Origin: Cervus elaphus
Lineage: Eukaryota > Chordata > Mammalia > Artiodactyla > Cervidae
DNA length: 64,000 bases
Assembly (NCBI RefSeq): GCF_910594005.1
Contig: NC_057816.1
Location: forward strand, 38,865,797-38,929,796
Reading direction: 5' to 3'
How positions within the stretch are numbered: the stretch's first letter is position 1; the number at the start of each line of letters is the position of its first letter. Of this stretch, positions 52,081 through 63,189 are shown in pieces. The notes under the pieces are model-generated. The model searched no databases. It was not told the DNA's origin and saw nothing but the letters and a program-made list of their open reading frames with translations. Both the position numbers and the translations under genes were made by a program.

Positions 52081-53159
52081 AGGCTTCTATAAACTGTACA
52101 GACCTTGCAACTTTTCCATCAAGCTCTTGACCTGATCAGACCCTTTGCAACTAAACTCTTTCTCCTGAAAGTGTCATCATCTCTGAGAAATGTGCTATTT
52201 AAAAAGCCACTACAAAAAAACAAAAGCAATTAAATCCAGAAATGCAATAAACTGTGATAAAGGTGTATTCATTGACTCCTGCTGGTGTTTATATTGCGAT
52301 TTCTCTTCTGCCTGTCAGACTCATTTCAGACTCCTATAATTATTGAGGGCAACCATCTCATCCAAAGACTTCCTTCCAGTTTAGTCTATTTGAATTAGCA
52401 GGTGATTTCAGCAACTTCTGTTCAGCATCCTTATTATTTCAAATCACATTATAAACCAGCAGGATGCAAAATTATACTGGCTCATATAGTGTTTCAAGTA
52501 CTGTCTTTTCCATAGACATGCAGGCAGCCTCACTTGTTCACCTTCTTCATCAGTTACAAAGTGTTTTCTTGCCCTTCTTTCACTCCCTCTAAACACTGCT
52601 TTGTTACCCTGCCTTGCCTGAGATCTTCTCCAGCTCATCTCTTAGCTTCTTCTCCCTCCAACCAGTAAAATATATGATTTGATTTATAGCATGCATCCTC
52701 AATGTTCAGCTTTTTGTGTTTTGATATTTTTTTTTTTGAGGTTTTGATTTTGGTTTTTGATCCTCGGCATGCATCTTAGTTTAACTTCTACTAACATTGT
52801 CCAGTATTTGACTTCTGGAATTCATTCTGCATCAAGAGCCTTGCTAAAGTGTAAGAGATGGAGTGGGGAGATTCTTGGTGCCAAGATATACAACTCATCC
52901 CCATCGCACGGCTTGCAGGCCTCCACAAACAAATAACTGCAACTTCCTTTTAAAATTTTTCTCTGACTTTTCAGTTTGAGAAACACTTTTTTTTTTCTCC
53001 TAAGCTATAACATCTTTACCTTTATGAACTTTCACATTTATGCTTTAGTTAGTGAGCCCAGTCCAACTGGGGGCCTCAGTGAGGGGCTCAGAAATAGCAC
53101 TTTATTCAGTCATACACGACATGGTCAAGAAACAGATTACAGAAACACACAGCTCCTGT
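52081..53159. other. Non-coding DNA, nothing recognised
   Basis: T-runs at about 52727-52737 and 52988-52997. No gene or assigned repeat over 1 kb. Confidence 0.5.
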
Positions 53160-53350
53160 CCCTGCCATGTCTTAAGTTGTCAAGTCCTCTCCTCAGGACC
53201 CCTTCCGCAGCCACCTCCAAGCTCAACTTCCACTGACTCTTCTACATAGCAGTCAGAATGATCTTTCCAAGAGAAAGGCTTATATTTCCTGTTTTCTATT
53301 CAAAACCATTCAATATTTCCCCTTTTTATGTGATACAGTCCAAACCTGAA
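53160..53350 (+). mobile_element. LINE L2 fragment
   Basis: Forward L2 mid-region: ctgactcttctacatagcag, tcagaatgatctttccaaga, ttcaaaaccattcaatattt, cccctttttatgtgatacag. These match the 'gccagagtgatctttctaaaa ... cccattgcc' order. Confidence 0.6.
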
Positions 53351-53479
53351 TATTCAGTGGAGAATGGAAATAGAAAATCTTTCTAAAAAGACTCTTCTGT
53401 AGGACATGGGGAGACTGGATGGAAAATTCAATTTGTTGACTAATATAGTCCACATCCTTTACAGAAAACCATCTACTTA

Positions 53480-53640
53480 ATCTTTTAATAATTTCACAGG
53501 GTATTAATAACCCCACTGACAGAAAAGGAAAATGGGGGTGATCATGTACATGATGAATGATATATAAGTTGACCAAAATTACACAGTGAATAATGCAGTC
53601 AAGATCAAGCCAAATTTTCCTTATGTTAAAGGTTCAGCTC
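53480..53640 (-). mobile_element. SINE MIR fragment
   Basis: Reversed: aatttcacagggtattaata, gacagaaaaggaaaatgggg, gttgaccaaaattacacagt, gaataatgcagtcaagatca. Diverged. Confidence 0.5.
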
Positions 53641-54005
53641 CTCCCACCACACCGTGTTAGAGGGGGCATGCCAGAGTGAGTAGAAAAAAGGACGAACTAG
53701 ATAGGAAAGTGTTTAAAATCATAAAGAAAAACAAATGGGAACTGACCTCAACTGAAAGCCAGCTAAGAAACAAGCTAAGAAAAACTAGGAATTTTTATGC
53801 ATGTCAGGTGTATTTCAAATATGATTTCACAGAGGGATTTAAAATTCTGAGAAATGTTCAGACTTGACTCAACAGCAAATTGAGAAACATGGTTAGATCG
53901 TAAGTTTAGAAAGGTGGCATTGACTGATCAAAGCACAATTTAGGGGAGAGAAATCTGGATATAGTAGATGTCATTTCTATCTTAGGTATTAGGAAAAGGA
54001 CCGTG
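53641..54005. other. Non-coding DNA, nothing recognised
   Basis: No gene or assigned repeat. A 63-codon Lys-rich frame at 53676-53867 has no domain. Confidence 0.45.
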
Positions 54006-54015
54006 CCAGGACAAG

Positions 54016-54235
54016 CGTGCATGCCTGCATGCTGGCGCTCACTTCCTACTCTCTGCAATCCGTGGACTGTAGCCCGCTAGGCTCCTCTGTCCATTCAATT
54101 CTCCAGGCAAGAGTACCAGAGTGGGTTGCCATTTCCTCTTCCATGGAATCTTCCTGACCCAGGGATCGAACCCATGTCTTCTGCGTCCCCGGCATTGGCA
54201 GGCAGATTCTTTACAACTGTGCCGCCTGGGAAGCA
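54016..54235 (-). mobile_element. SINE Bov-tA with 10-bp target-site duplication
   Basis: Reverse copy: gctggcgctcacttcctact (diverged tail), caagagtaccagagtgggtt, gggatcgaacccatgtcttc, gtgccgcctgggaagca. Flanked by ccaggacaag at 54006-54015 and 54236-54245. Confidence 0.95.
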
Positions 54236-54245
54236 CCAGGACAAG

Positions 54246-55311
54246 AGCCTAAGACAAAGTTGTGGGACTAGGAGACACTGACAGGACGGCTGGGGAGATG
54301 ATGATCCAGGCTGGAAGTAAGCAGAGGCTCAAACAGAGAGCCAGGCCAGAAGAACAAACCAAGAGACTTTGGCAGAACTTGAAAGCAATGACAGGGCCGA
54401 TTTCTTCTTTTGGTTGGTGGGTTCATAGGATTTTATTTTACTGTTATTCTTCAGAATCCAGAAAAAAAAAATGCCATGTGTATGTTCCTGTATGCCTTAA
54501 ATACTTCAAACTTTAAAACTGGGATAAAAAAATGTTGATAGATAAGGAGGTGGGGACATGGGAGGTGTTTTGTCATGGAAAGAGGGGGTGTTTGCAAAAT
54601 TAAACATCCAGTTGCCACGCCAAGATGGAAAGCTGAAGAGAAGCATGGGTCTAAGAGGACCAGACAGTCAAAGGCAGGAGAGATGGAGGTCAGAGAGGTG
54701 TCACCAGGTTAGAGCTACGGGTGTGGGGATCTCATTGGAGGTACCAAGATTTTCTATATACATGCTCTGTGTGGTGTTCAGTACCCTGGGTTTTTAAAAC
54801 TATCCTGTCATTTTTTTATTTCATGACAAATGATGATGAAGAAGCTACTGAAGACAGGGAGATAAGTTAGGATGCTTTTATGAAGCTTGACATGTTGAGG
54901 CCAGGCCTGGAATAGTTGATGAGACACTGGAAACAAGAAATAAACTGAAGGTTCTATTGTAAAGGGAGAAATAGCAATAAGTAATGATGGAAGCAAAGAG
55001 AACTTGTAGAAAAATCACATCAAAGGTTTTTCTTTGATTTTACTCTCCAGTAAAATTTTCCTGTTATTGATCTTTTCACATTCAATCTGCCAATGAAGCC
55101 ATAGGAGTTCTCCTATAATGGAAGCAGTGAGGAGGAATGAAGATATGTAGATGACAAAGCTAAGATGCAATAAAAACACCTCCACAACACTAGCATGGTG
55201 GGAAGAGGAAATGCAGTTCTAGCTCAGTACATTATCTCAGCAACACAATTTCAGCTCCACTGGCTACTGTAAAATGTAAAATAATCATTCATCAAATCGC
55301 TATGTATTAGT
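54246..55311. other. Non-coding DNA, nothing recognised
   Basis: The 84- and 79-codon frames here have no recognised domain. No assigned repeat. Confidence 0.45.
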
Positions 55312-55648
55312 GGGCTTCCCTGCTAACTCAGCTCATAAAGAACCTCCCTGCAGTGCAGGAGACCCTGATTCGATTCCTGGACTGGGAAGATGCCCTGGAG
55401 AAGGGATAGGCCACTGATTCCAGTATTCTTGGGCTTCCCTGGTGGCTCAGATAGTAAAGAATTTGCCTGCAATGAGGGAGACCTGGGTTCAATTCCTGGG
55501 TTGGGAAGATCTACTGGAGGAGGGCATGGCAGCACCCTCCAGTAATTCCTGCTTAAAGAAAACCCATGGACAGAGGAACCTGGCGGGCTACAGTCCATGG
55601 GGTCACAGAGAGTCGGACACGACTGAGCGACTAAACACAGCACAGCAC
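55312..55648 (+). mobile_element. SINE Bov-tA with a dimeric head
   Basis: Unit 1: head gggcttccctgctaactcag, then a shortened body that stops at attccagtattctt. Unit 2 starts at once: gggcttccctggtggctcag, gggttcaattcctgggttgg, and a full body to gacacgactgagcgactaaa. The join is identical in position to that at 58.4 kb, so this is a shared subfamily structure. The end runs into (CACAG)n. Confidence 0.93.
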
Positions 55649-55974
55649 AGTTTGCTGAAAGAAAATTTAGAGCAGCAAAAGAAATGAGCTCAGCAAATGG
55701 TGAAACAGTCCTCACATACAAATGCTGTCAACAGAGAGGCCACAGTAATACCGTAACGTGGCAAATATGCCGAGTCGATGGTGAGTCTAGCTGAACCTCT
55801 CTTCTACTGAGCTCCTTTTGAACTATCTCCTACCACCATCAATGGTGTGTGCTTCAGGGAATACAAACACATTTTCATACGAGCCTGAGTAAAATAAAAT
55901 TAGACAAGGAAAATAAATAAATTGCATACAATATCATCCTATATGTATCATGATTCTCAAGTCGTCACTGTCCT
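55649..55974. other. Non-coding DNA, nothing recognised
   Basis: No gene or assigned repeat. Confidence 0.45.
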
Positions 55975-56230
55975 CCCTGTGTGAGGAGCGCACCTCCCTG
56001 CCCCGTTCACACTGGGCTTGGCCACGTGATTCGTTTTGACCAACACAACGTGAGTAGCAGTGACAGACACTTGCAGACTCAAAGCTTCAAGACTCGGCAG
56101 GTAGCTCTCATTTTTGCTATTTTTTTCCTCTGCCTTAAGACATTCTTATTAGAACAATGGGGGCTGTTCTTTTAGACTGGGTCACAGAATAATGACCCTT
56201 GATAGATACACAAGGCAAATGAGAAGTATA
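55975..56230 (+). mobile_element. Probable ancient MER/LTR-type repeat
   Basis: cactgggcttggccacgtga, ttcgttttgaccaacacaac, gtgagtagcagtgacagaca, ttagactgggtcacagaata. The 'gggctggccttgtgacttgctttggccaatagaatgtg' layout is that of an old mammalian interspersed repeat, family not fixed. Confidence 0.4.
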
Positions 56231-56329
56231 CCTTGCTGCTATAAACCTTTACAGTTTGGGATAACTCTGTCTGTACTGACAGAAACAATCATGAATTGTG
56301 AAGTCACTTCTACTTTATTGTTGGACATG

Positions 56330-56572
56330 GAGAGTCAGCTTGGTGTAATGGAAAGGCCATGAGTGGGACAGCTAAACAGCCTATGTTTCGATTCTATTTT
56401 AGCGACTTAACTATAGTTTCCCTTGGTCATTATTTAACCTCTCTGAGCCCTAGTTTCCTCTCCAGTCCCAAAGTGAATAATGATCTTTCTTTTTGGAAAG
56501 GTTGTGAAGAATAAGGTGTTACATGTAACACACTTAGTACACACATGTCCTCAATAATGCTAGTTAACGAAA
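56330..56572 (+). mobile_element. SINE MIR, near full length
   Basis: Forward MIR: tcagcttggtgtaatggaaa, cagcctatgtttcgattcta, ctctctgagccctagtttcc, tctccagtcccaaagtgaat, aaggttgtgaagaataaggt. The first bases (agcttggtgtaatggaa) keep the tRNA-related start. Confidence 0.8.
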
Positions 56573-56879
56573 AAAATGTGTAAGATGTCATGTCTTTATT
56601 ACTTACAGAAAAAGTGATCACATTTTCCTAATTAAAATCTGAGACAAATAAATATAATATAATATTGTAACTCAGGGATATATTAAGACTCAGAATTCAT
56701 GTTCTCTAATTTATATGTCCAAAGAAAGGATCTGGAGGCTGTCATCAACACAGCACTAAGGAAGCTTGCAATGAAGTTGGGTAATTGCTAATCATACAGG
56801 AACTATCAGTAAAAAACATATGACACTATATATAATGTACAAATATCAAACATCAATGACAGTAATAACATTAATAATA
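56573..56879. other. Non-coding AT-rich DNA, nothing recognised
   Basis: No gene or assigned repeat. Confidence 0.45.
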
Positions 56880-57070
56880 AGTACTTTTTATGTCAGGTAT
56901 TATACGCAGTGATGTGTGTATATATTCCTATCTGTCTTCTATCATCTACATATTACAGATGAGGTCATTGTAGCTGAGAAAGAAAAAGCCCAAGGTCACA
57001 GGCTAGGAAGTTACGGAGGCTGCACACAGCCCCAGGTCCAGCATTCTGCAAAGCTCTTAGCCACTGCCTG
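56880..57070 (-). mobile_element. SINE MIR
   Basis: Reversed: tactttttatgtcaggtatt, catctacatattacagatga, aagcccaaggtcacaggcta, ccccaggtccagcattctgc, ttagccactgcc. All blocks in order. Confidence 0.75.
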
Positions 57071-58261
57071 CCTTCATTAACAGCACCCAGGGCTGCCCTG
57101 GGCTGAGGCCTGGAGCAGCAGTGAAACTTAACCGCCTGGTGAGCTAGAGCAAGTCTCCTCCGCCGAGGAAAAGTGCAGGAACTCTCTACAATTTCAGGAC
57201 TGCAGCATTCCCTCCCTGGCTAACTGAAATTTTAACAACAGCTCTCAGCAACTTTTTGCTTGGCAGGGGGAGGAATTCAAAGAAACAAGCAGAAGCCAAT
57301 CTAAAAGGAAAAAAGGTCTGGAGGTGAGGTGGGAAACAGTGAAGAACAGCATTCAGTTAATTTATCGAAATTTACCTCCCAGCTGAGAAGTGAACTCAGT
57401 CACCTTGTGAAATCAGGCAAAACAAAAACCTTCCCACACAAGTCCCAGGCGATGGCAGTATGCAAAGAACTCTCGCCCTTCATTACCTGTGGCATTAAGC
57501 TCGGTCAGGAGAAGAAACTGGTATGACTCAAATGCATGGGTGCTCTGCCCACAGACTGTAGAACTATAAAAATGAGGGGAGTTTGGTAATAAGTAAACAT
57601 TAATTAGCTTGTTTCTAGATTCCTGGAGAAAACCAATCAAACTTTCCCTTAGAACGCATCTGCCTGTCAATTTATAAGACAATATTTAGCCTGGCTTCAC
57701 TTCAAAAATTACCTCTGTTAATGAAATGTAACAACATTTGCAATAAATAGCAATACAATCAGGAATAAAACTTTCAGTATTTCTCAATCTCAAAAAATGA
57801 AAAATTTCAGAGCCCTTGAGCAACTGAAATTCACACCATTAATCACAGGAAGCAGTATCTCTCTCTCTCTCTTCCCTTTCTCGTTCCCTCCCTCTCTCAA
57901 CCCACTCCCGGAATGACTCCCCTCCCCCTCCAAATTATTAAAAAAAGGAAGTACTTCACAGCATATTTTAAAGAACTGCATAGGGGCCATGGTGCAAAGG
58001 GTCTCCTAAGAAAACTGTTTTTCTTTGAGAATGCATTTCTAGAAGCTGTACAGATATAGAATTCTGATATTTCTGAATACGAAAGCAACACAGATGTACA
58101 TATTGGCTTTCCACTCTTTAGAGACTGACGGAACAAGGAGACATAAAGGCAATTTAGACCATTCAGAAAGGGCAAGCCAGAGATGAGACAAGCTTGGGGC
58201 TAAGGTGTATTTCTATTTCACTATTCCTATGCTATCTATTTCGGATAGCTCCTACTCCAAG
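57071..58261. other. Repeat-poor block, candidate conserved element
   Basis: No dispersed repeat is seen. It holds a CpG-richer patch (ctcctccgccgagg, about 57157), an octamer-like atgcaaag (about 57460) and a pyrimidine tract at 57857-57900. The 65-, 89- and 92-codon frames show no domain. Could be regulatory; not shown. Confidence 0.3.
57857..57912. repeat. Polypyrimidine (CT)n tract
   Basis: tatctctctctctctcttcc and on through ccctccctctctcaacccac. Mirror-like CT tract. Confidence 0.7.
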
Positions 58262-58580
58262 GTCCTCTGGCTTCCCTGACAGCTCAGTTGGTAAAGAATC
58301 TGCCTGCAATGCAGGAGACCCCAGTTCGAATCCAGGTCTGGAAGATCCCCTAGAAAAGGGATAGGCTACCCACTCCAGTATTCTTGGGCCTCCCTTGTAA
58401 CTCAGCTGGTAACTCAGATGCCTGCAATGTGGGAGACCTGGGTATGATCCCTGGGTTGGGAAGATCCCCTGGAGAAGAAAGGCTACCCGCTCCAGTATTC
58501 TGGCCTGGAGAATTCCTTGGACTGTATAGTCCATGGGTCGCAAAGAGTGACATGACTGAGCGAATTTCACTTTCCAAGTC
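58262..58580 (+). mobile_element. SINE Bov-tA with a dimeric head
   Basis: Unit 1: ggcttccctgacagctcagt, ccagttcgaatccaggtctg, stopping at cactccagtattctt. Unit 2: gggcctcccttgtaactcag, gggtatgatccctgggttgg, then ctccagtattctggcctgga, ggactgtatagtccatgggt, ending cgaatttcactttcc. Same architecture and join as the 55.3-kb copy. A 30-bp-spaced duplication (58574-58593, 58604-58623) follows. Confidence 0.93.
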
Positions 58581-58689
58581 TTCACTAAATAGTGGCCCTC
58601 CTCCCAGGTCTTCACTGAGTAGTAAGAAACAGATGGGAAGGTATCACCTGTTACATCATTTAATTCATCTCAAAAATAAACTGAGATAC

Positions 58690-58835
58690 TTATCATTTCT
58701 ACTCTGTATTTTTTGCAAACTGGATAAGGGGGTATATTACCATTTAAAATCTCATCCAAGATCACACAGCAAGTAAGTGAAAAATGTCATGAATTTTAAC
58801 TAACACCAAAGTCTGCGTTCTCTTTGCTTTACAGT
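58690..58835 (-). mobile_element. SINE MIR fragment
   Basis: Reversed: gcaaactggataagggggta, ctcatccaagatcacacagc, aagtaagtgaaaaatgtcat, caaagtctgcgttctctttg. Core and head halves. Confidence 0.65.
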
Positions 58836-60739
58836 GAAGAATTAAAGAAAAAAATAATAATAACCCATCCCTTGTCCCTGCCTTGGGTCATTGACAATTT
58901 ACTGTTCTTTGAACTCAACACTGCCAAATGAAAGTCTACACTCTGCATTTCTAGCTGTCTTTATTAGCTTGTTTAACAATCGATCCCCCTCCTGTACCTA
59001 AATGGAAGACAAATATCCATATGCAATTAAGTTTGCTCTAAGTGGAAAAAAAAAACAATTTGTTTTAAAATGCAGTTTCACTGGATGCACTGCAACTAAT
59101 GAAGCAGACAGTGACTGCTTGCTCTCAGAGAGCTTGCCATTAAGTTTGGGAAACAGAGCATAAGCTCGTTCAACAATTAAGGACCTCTTCTAAGCCAGAT
59201 ACTGTTGAAAACTTCCAAGAACTGCTGAAAAGGTATTTTGGTTAAACAATATGTGCCATAGACACAGGAGAAGTAATGATAACATGTGTCATGTGTTTGA
59301 CATCGTCATCCAATCCCACGTATAAGGAGGAATTCTGGATTTTTCTTTGGCCCTTCCTTCCTTTCTTTCTTCCTTCCTGCCTCTCTCTCTTTCTCTCTCT
59401 TTTTTAATCTGTTTTAAACTCACACAAACTTACTCAAAACAAAAACTCCAGAGACAACTCAGAGAGAGAATTTAATTAAATGAGTTTGTTTGTATCAGAA
59501 ACTTAAACCTCTGGTTAACACCAGCCTAATACCAAATGCTGCATTAATGAGACACATCTTCTGAAAGGTTGATTTAGATTCTGAAGAAGCACATCTTTTT
59601 GGTCTTCTGGGTGGAAGTTCATTTTACGGGTAATAAAAAGAAATGTTTCTGCATTAGGACAAACAAAAGCCTGGTTCTTCTAGAAATCTAGGAATGGCCT
59701 TTCTGTTCTTCCAAATGGTCATGAACTTTACAACAACATGAAGCAAGGAAAACCTCAGGGACAGAGCAAGGCAGTGTACAGCGGACGGCGACGGAGCACC
59801 GAATACAACGGAGCTACACAACTGTCTTACTCAACAGATGGATAATGCAACAATTCTTAGGCCTGAAATGCAACATCAATAAGTAACCGTACATCATAGA
59901 ATCGGTGATCTACACTCTGATTCTACTTATGAACCACTGACTGTATTATTTATTTATGTTATTTACCGACTTACGATTGAAACCCAAATAGTCTGGTGAG
60001 AGTGAATCTCTTAAGCTTACAAAACTGCTGAAGTCCAACACTACAGATAGCAATTTCCCCTCCTTTGGATTATATCCATGGCATTTAACACAAATGATTA
60101 AACTGCTAATAGCAGTTTTGCTCAGCAACTTCCACCAGCTTTTCCTGTCTGTATCCCAAAGCCTCATGGGTGCCAGGGCATATTATCCAAAGATGAAGTG
60201 CAAGAACAGCATGGTGAATGGAAGGCATATACTGTGCCTAATTGGAAGGTTGAACTGTGCTTTTTAATGAGCAAAAGTCATACTTTCTGAAATGAACTAT
60301 AGTAGGATTTTATCAATTTGTTCTCATTGAACCCATTTTCCCAGGGAAGATGACTGAAAGCTTTCTCTACTTAGATCCACTCCGATGAAAAAAAGGGAGT
60401 GTGATTGATTTTCCACTATGTCACTGAGTGCCCACGCCCCCACCTCCTCTTTCTCAGCAAGTTGACGCTACTGAACTCATGGAGCTAATGAATTCATGTC
60501 AGCAGGCAGAGGCAGCTGAAACTCAATGCCTGTTCAACATCTAAGCTTCACTACAGCAGAATCTTTATTTACTGCTTTGGGATAATAAGTGTGAATAAAG
60601 TGGAATGACAAGCAGCATTCATCTCATCTTCACTACACACCCAGGCACCGCTCCAAGTCTCACACACACGCTACAGGGCCTCCGACCACATGAGGTCTGC
60701 ACACGGACAGCATTAACTCTCAGTATACTGGTGTGCTTC
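58836..60739. other. Repeat-poor 1.9-kb block, candidate conserved element
   Basis: No dispersed repeat is seen. A CpG cluster (six CpG in 32 bases, 59781-59812: gcggacggcgacggagcacc) stands out in CpG-poor DNA. Other features: TTAACAATCGAT (about 58972), ccatatgcaattaag (about 59018), gcattaatgag (about 59541), and a pyrimidine tract at 59350-59405. No gene recognised. Reads as unique DNA that might be regulatory. Confidence 0.35.
59350..59405. repeat. Polypyrimidine tract (CCTT/CTTT/CT)n
   Basis: cccttccttcctttctttct, then ctctctctctttctctctct and a T-run. Pure pyrimidine for most of 55 bases apart from one G. Confidence 0.8.
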
Positions 60740-60830
60740 TCTGAGGCCCACTTTTCTCATCTTCAGAAGGAGACTGGTCGTACTTACCTTAGTGCGTTGT
60801 TACGAAATCAAACTAAGATAATGGAGGGTT
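60740..60830 (+). mobile_element. SINE MIR 3' fragment
   Basis: Forward: cttttctcatcttcagaagg, ggtcgtacttaccttagtgc, gttgttacgaaatcaaacta. Matches 'cctcatctgtaaaatgg ... tacctcatagggttgttgtgagg'. Confidence 0.5.
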
Positions 60831-61240
60831 GATTCAGGTCCAGAAGCAGCAAACACTTGTGATCTCCCGAGTTAAAGCCCATCTTAGAGGCAATAAAAAT
60901 AACTTTTGTGTTTCACAGAGAACAAACTTCAGGTTCTTTCACAAGTCAGGTGGCTTCTCTGGACTCACAAACAGCTATGGTCTTCTCAGAAACAACATGC
61001 ACAAAGCCACATACTTATTTGCCAAATAGGGTGTAAAAGGAAAGGGCTGACTTTTATTTCAGCCCTTATCAAGTGCTAATTTAACATTTTACTTTGCTTA
61101 TAAAATAGTACACGCACAGATTGAAGGGAACATCTTTTGGCAGAAAATAATAAATATACCTCTCTGAAAAGAAATGGCATTAGATATTCCTAAAATCTCT
61201 AATTTTAGGGATGTCTTTATAGAGGGTTGTAGAAACATTT
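60831..61240. other. Non-coding DNA, nothing recognised
   Basis: No gene or assigned repeat. Confidence 0.45.
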
Positions 61241-61421
61241 TAATGTCTGTGTTTTGGTTTTAAGTTTTAATTCAATTTTATTACAATATTCTTTCCTTTA
61301 TACGTTTTGGTTTTGTTCGCCAAGAGGCCTGTGGGATCTCAGATCCCAGACCTCGGATCGAACCCATATCCCCCTGCATCGAAAGGTGAGATTTCAACCA
61401 CTGGACTGCTGAGGAAGTTCC
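61241..61421 (-). mobile_element. SINE CHR-type (tRNA-Glu), with 7-bp target-site duplication
   Basis: Reversed: the A-rich tail (ttattacaatattctttcct), cgccaagaggcctgtgggat, ggatcgaacccatatccccc, caaccactggactgctgagg, aagttcc. Forward it starts 'acttcctcagcagtccagtg' and ends '...caatattgtaataaaattg', as in CHR-2-like elements shared by ruminants and whales. Flanks aacattt (61234-61240, 61422-61428). Confidence 0.85.
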
Positions 61422-62484
61422 AACATTTCCAATAAAATTAAACAACTGTTTTAAATAGCAGTTTTTGCTTCAAACATAATTGTCCAACAGATAATATTTG
61501 CTCATATGTGATAAGGAAAACAAATCATTACCTTTAGTAGTTTCAAACTAAAAGTTTGAACTCCAAATCTATTCTGGGAACTTCATAAAGCTAAACAAAG
61601 ACAAAGGTTAACTGCCTACCACAGCCCACTCACGAGCCCCCCCACCCACTGAGACAGATCTTTTCCCATCTGGGTAAACTTTTGCTTTTTTTTTTTCTAT
61701 TTGTTCACAGACAACCTTTAACGTAAACAGCTCTTCTCTCTGCTATTTTTTATTACCGATGCTATAAATTCCTCGAATTTTCCTTGCCAGTTGGACAACC
61801 TTTCGAAAGCTCCCCAGCGTCCTCTTTTTCATCTCCTCCCACATAGCTGGACCCGGAATGAGCACAGTGGGAGGAAATGGACGGTGACACAAGGAGAGAG
61901 CTAACCTTTCGGGACAGACAGCTTCAGAGGGAAGAGAGGCCGCATGGAAGGAATGCACATGAAGCCCTGTCAATCATGAGCTGGGTGACAGTTTTTGGAG
62001 GAATAAATAGAAACCGTAAACTCACAGGTGAGCTGTTCTAATATACACTGTATGAGTCTGGAGTGCAGGAAAACATGACCTCCAAGGACTAAAGTCCCCC
62101 TTTTATTTTCAGAAGAAAACAAAGGGGTTATATAGGAAAGATTTTTTTTTTTCAGCCCAGCATTTCCTAAATTATATTCAGGGAACACTGGTGCCCTGAT
62201 GGGGAAGTTTAGGGGGAAAAAGTCTGCTTTCAAATAATTTTAGAAAATGTTAATATTTTACACAGCAGACCTTTGCATTGACTTCAGTATACTAACATGC
62301 AATGCACATCTCTAAGATGGGGATATGCATGAAGAGTTCCCAAACTTATTAAAAAGTTAGGGCTGCTTTTCCCTTTAAAAATGAAACCTGAAGACACCCT
62401 TGCTTGTTCCATGGAATGTTATTTAGAAAACACTGTCTCATATTCACTCTGGGCTATTTATTATATACATTCTATTTATTCTAT
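61422..62484. other. Non-coding DNA; CpG-richer patch at 61745-61930
   Basis: The minus frame 61743-61973 (76 codons; ends with the basic MWEEMKKRTLGSFRKVVQLA stretch and on) is not recognised. T-runs lie at about 61686-61697 and 62142-62152. No dispersed repeat is seen. Confidence 0.4.
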
Positions 62485-62594
62485 ATGTAGAGTCAGATTT
62501 CCCAGAGGGCGGAGATCTTTTTTTTTTTGGTTAGCAATTCCTCTGTCCTCAGGCCTATCATAAAGATGACACTCAGTAAGTATCTACAGAGGCA
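62485..62594 (+). mobile_element. Possible L2 3'-end fragment
   Basis: gtagagtcagatttcccaga, gggcggagatctttttt, cctctgtcctcaggcctatc, gacactcagtaagtatctac. Fits the L2 tail loosely, with a T-run in the middle. Confidence 0.4.
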
Positions 62595-62860
62595 GTGTTT
62601 TACAGCTTCACCTCTGGAGGTAGATGGCCACCTTCTGAGTTAGCTATCTGACAAGTGTGAATTTACGTAACTTACTCAAATTTTGAAGGCTCCAGCTTCT
62701 CATGGATAAAATGGGGACAAAAATAGCATTTTCTTCAGAGATAAGCATTTAATTGGGAAGCAATTTATGTAATGCATATAAAGAGCTTATAGCACAATAA
62801 CCCACAGCTGGAAATTCTACAATAAATGCTATCTTTATTGTAGTTGTTATTATGAATACA
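62595..62860 (+). mobile_element. SINE MIR, near full length
   Basis: Forward MIR: aggcagtgttttacagcttc, acctctggaggtagatggcc, ctatctgacaagtgtgaatt, cagcttctcatggataaaat, ggggacaaaaatagcatttt, tatagcacaataacccacag, and the tail acaataaatgctatctttat. Confidence 0.75.
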
Positions 62861-63189
62861 TAATGATTTGTTTTAGTACAGTTTTTCAGCACCAAAACCT
62901 CTCTGGGAAACAGTCATCTGTTTCAAAGGCTATCACGTTGAATGCATGTTTAACGTTATCTAATCAATGGATAAAAATACAATAATAAGGTGATTATAGA
63001 AGTCACAGTAAAGAGTAATTTTGCTGATGTCTGGTTACCTCTTCTTCCATTGACACTGGAAAAATATAAAACTGAGTAACAAAAACTCAAACAACTTTTT
63101 ATTTCTCTAGGCCCCTAAATCATCTCTGTTGCTGAAATAGAATCAAGAATGACAGTTTGGTTGCACAGACTGAGAACAAAGAAGGCAGA
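62861..63189. other. Non-coding DNA, nothing recognised
   Basis: No gene or assigned repeat. Confidence 0.45.

Noticed and set aside
55323..55721. Minus-strand frame of 132 codons with repeated Pro/Ser/Gly motifs
   Set aside because: It is read through a dimeric Bov-tA; the same peptides recur in other SINE copies (for example 23942-24301, 58232-58615, 36157-36513).
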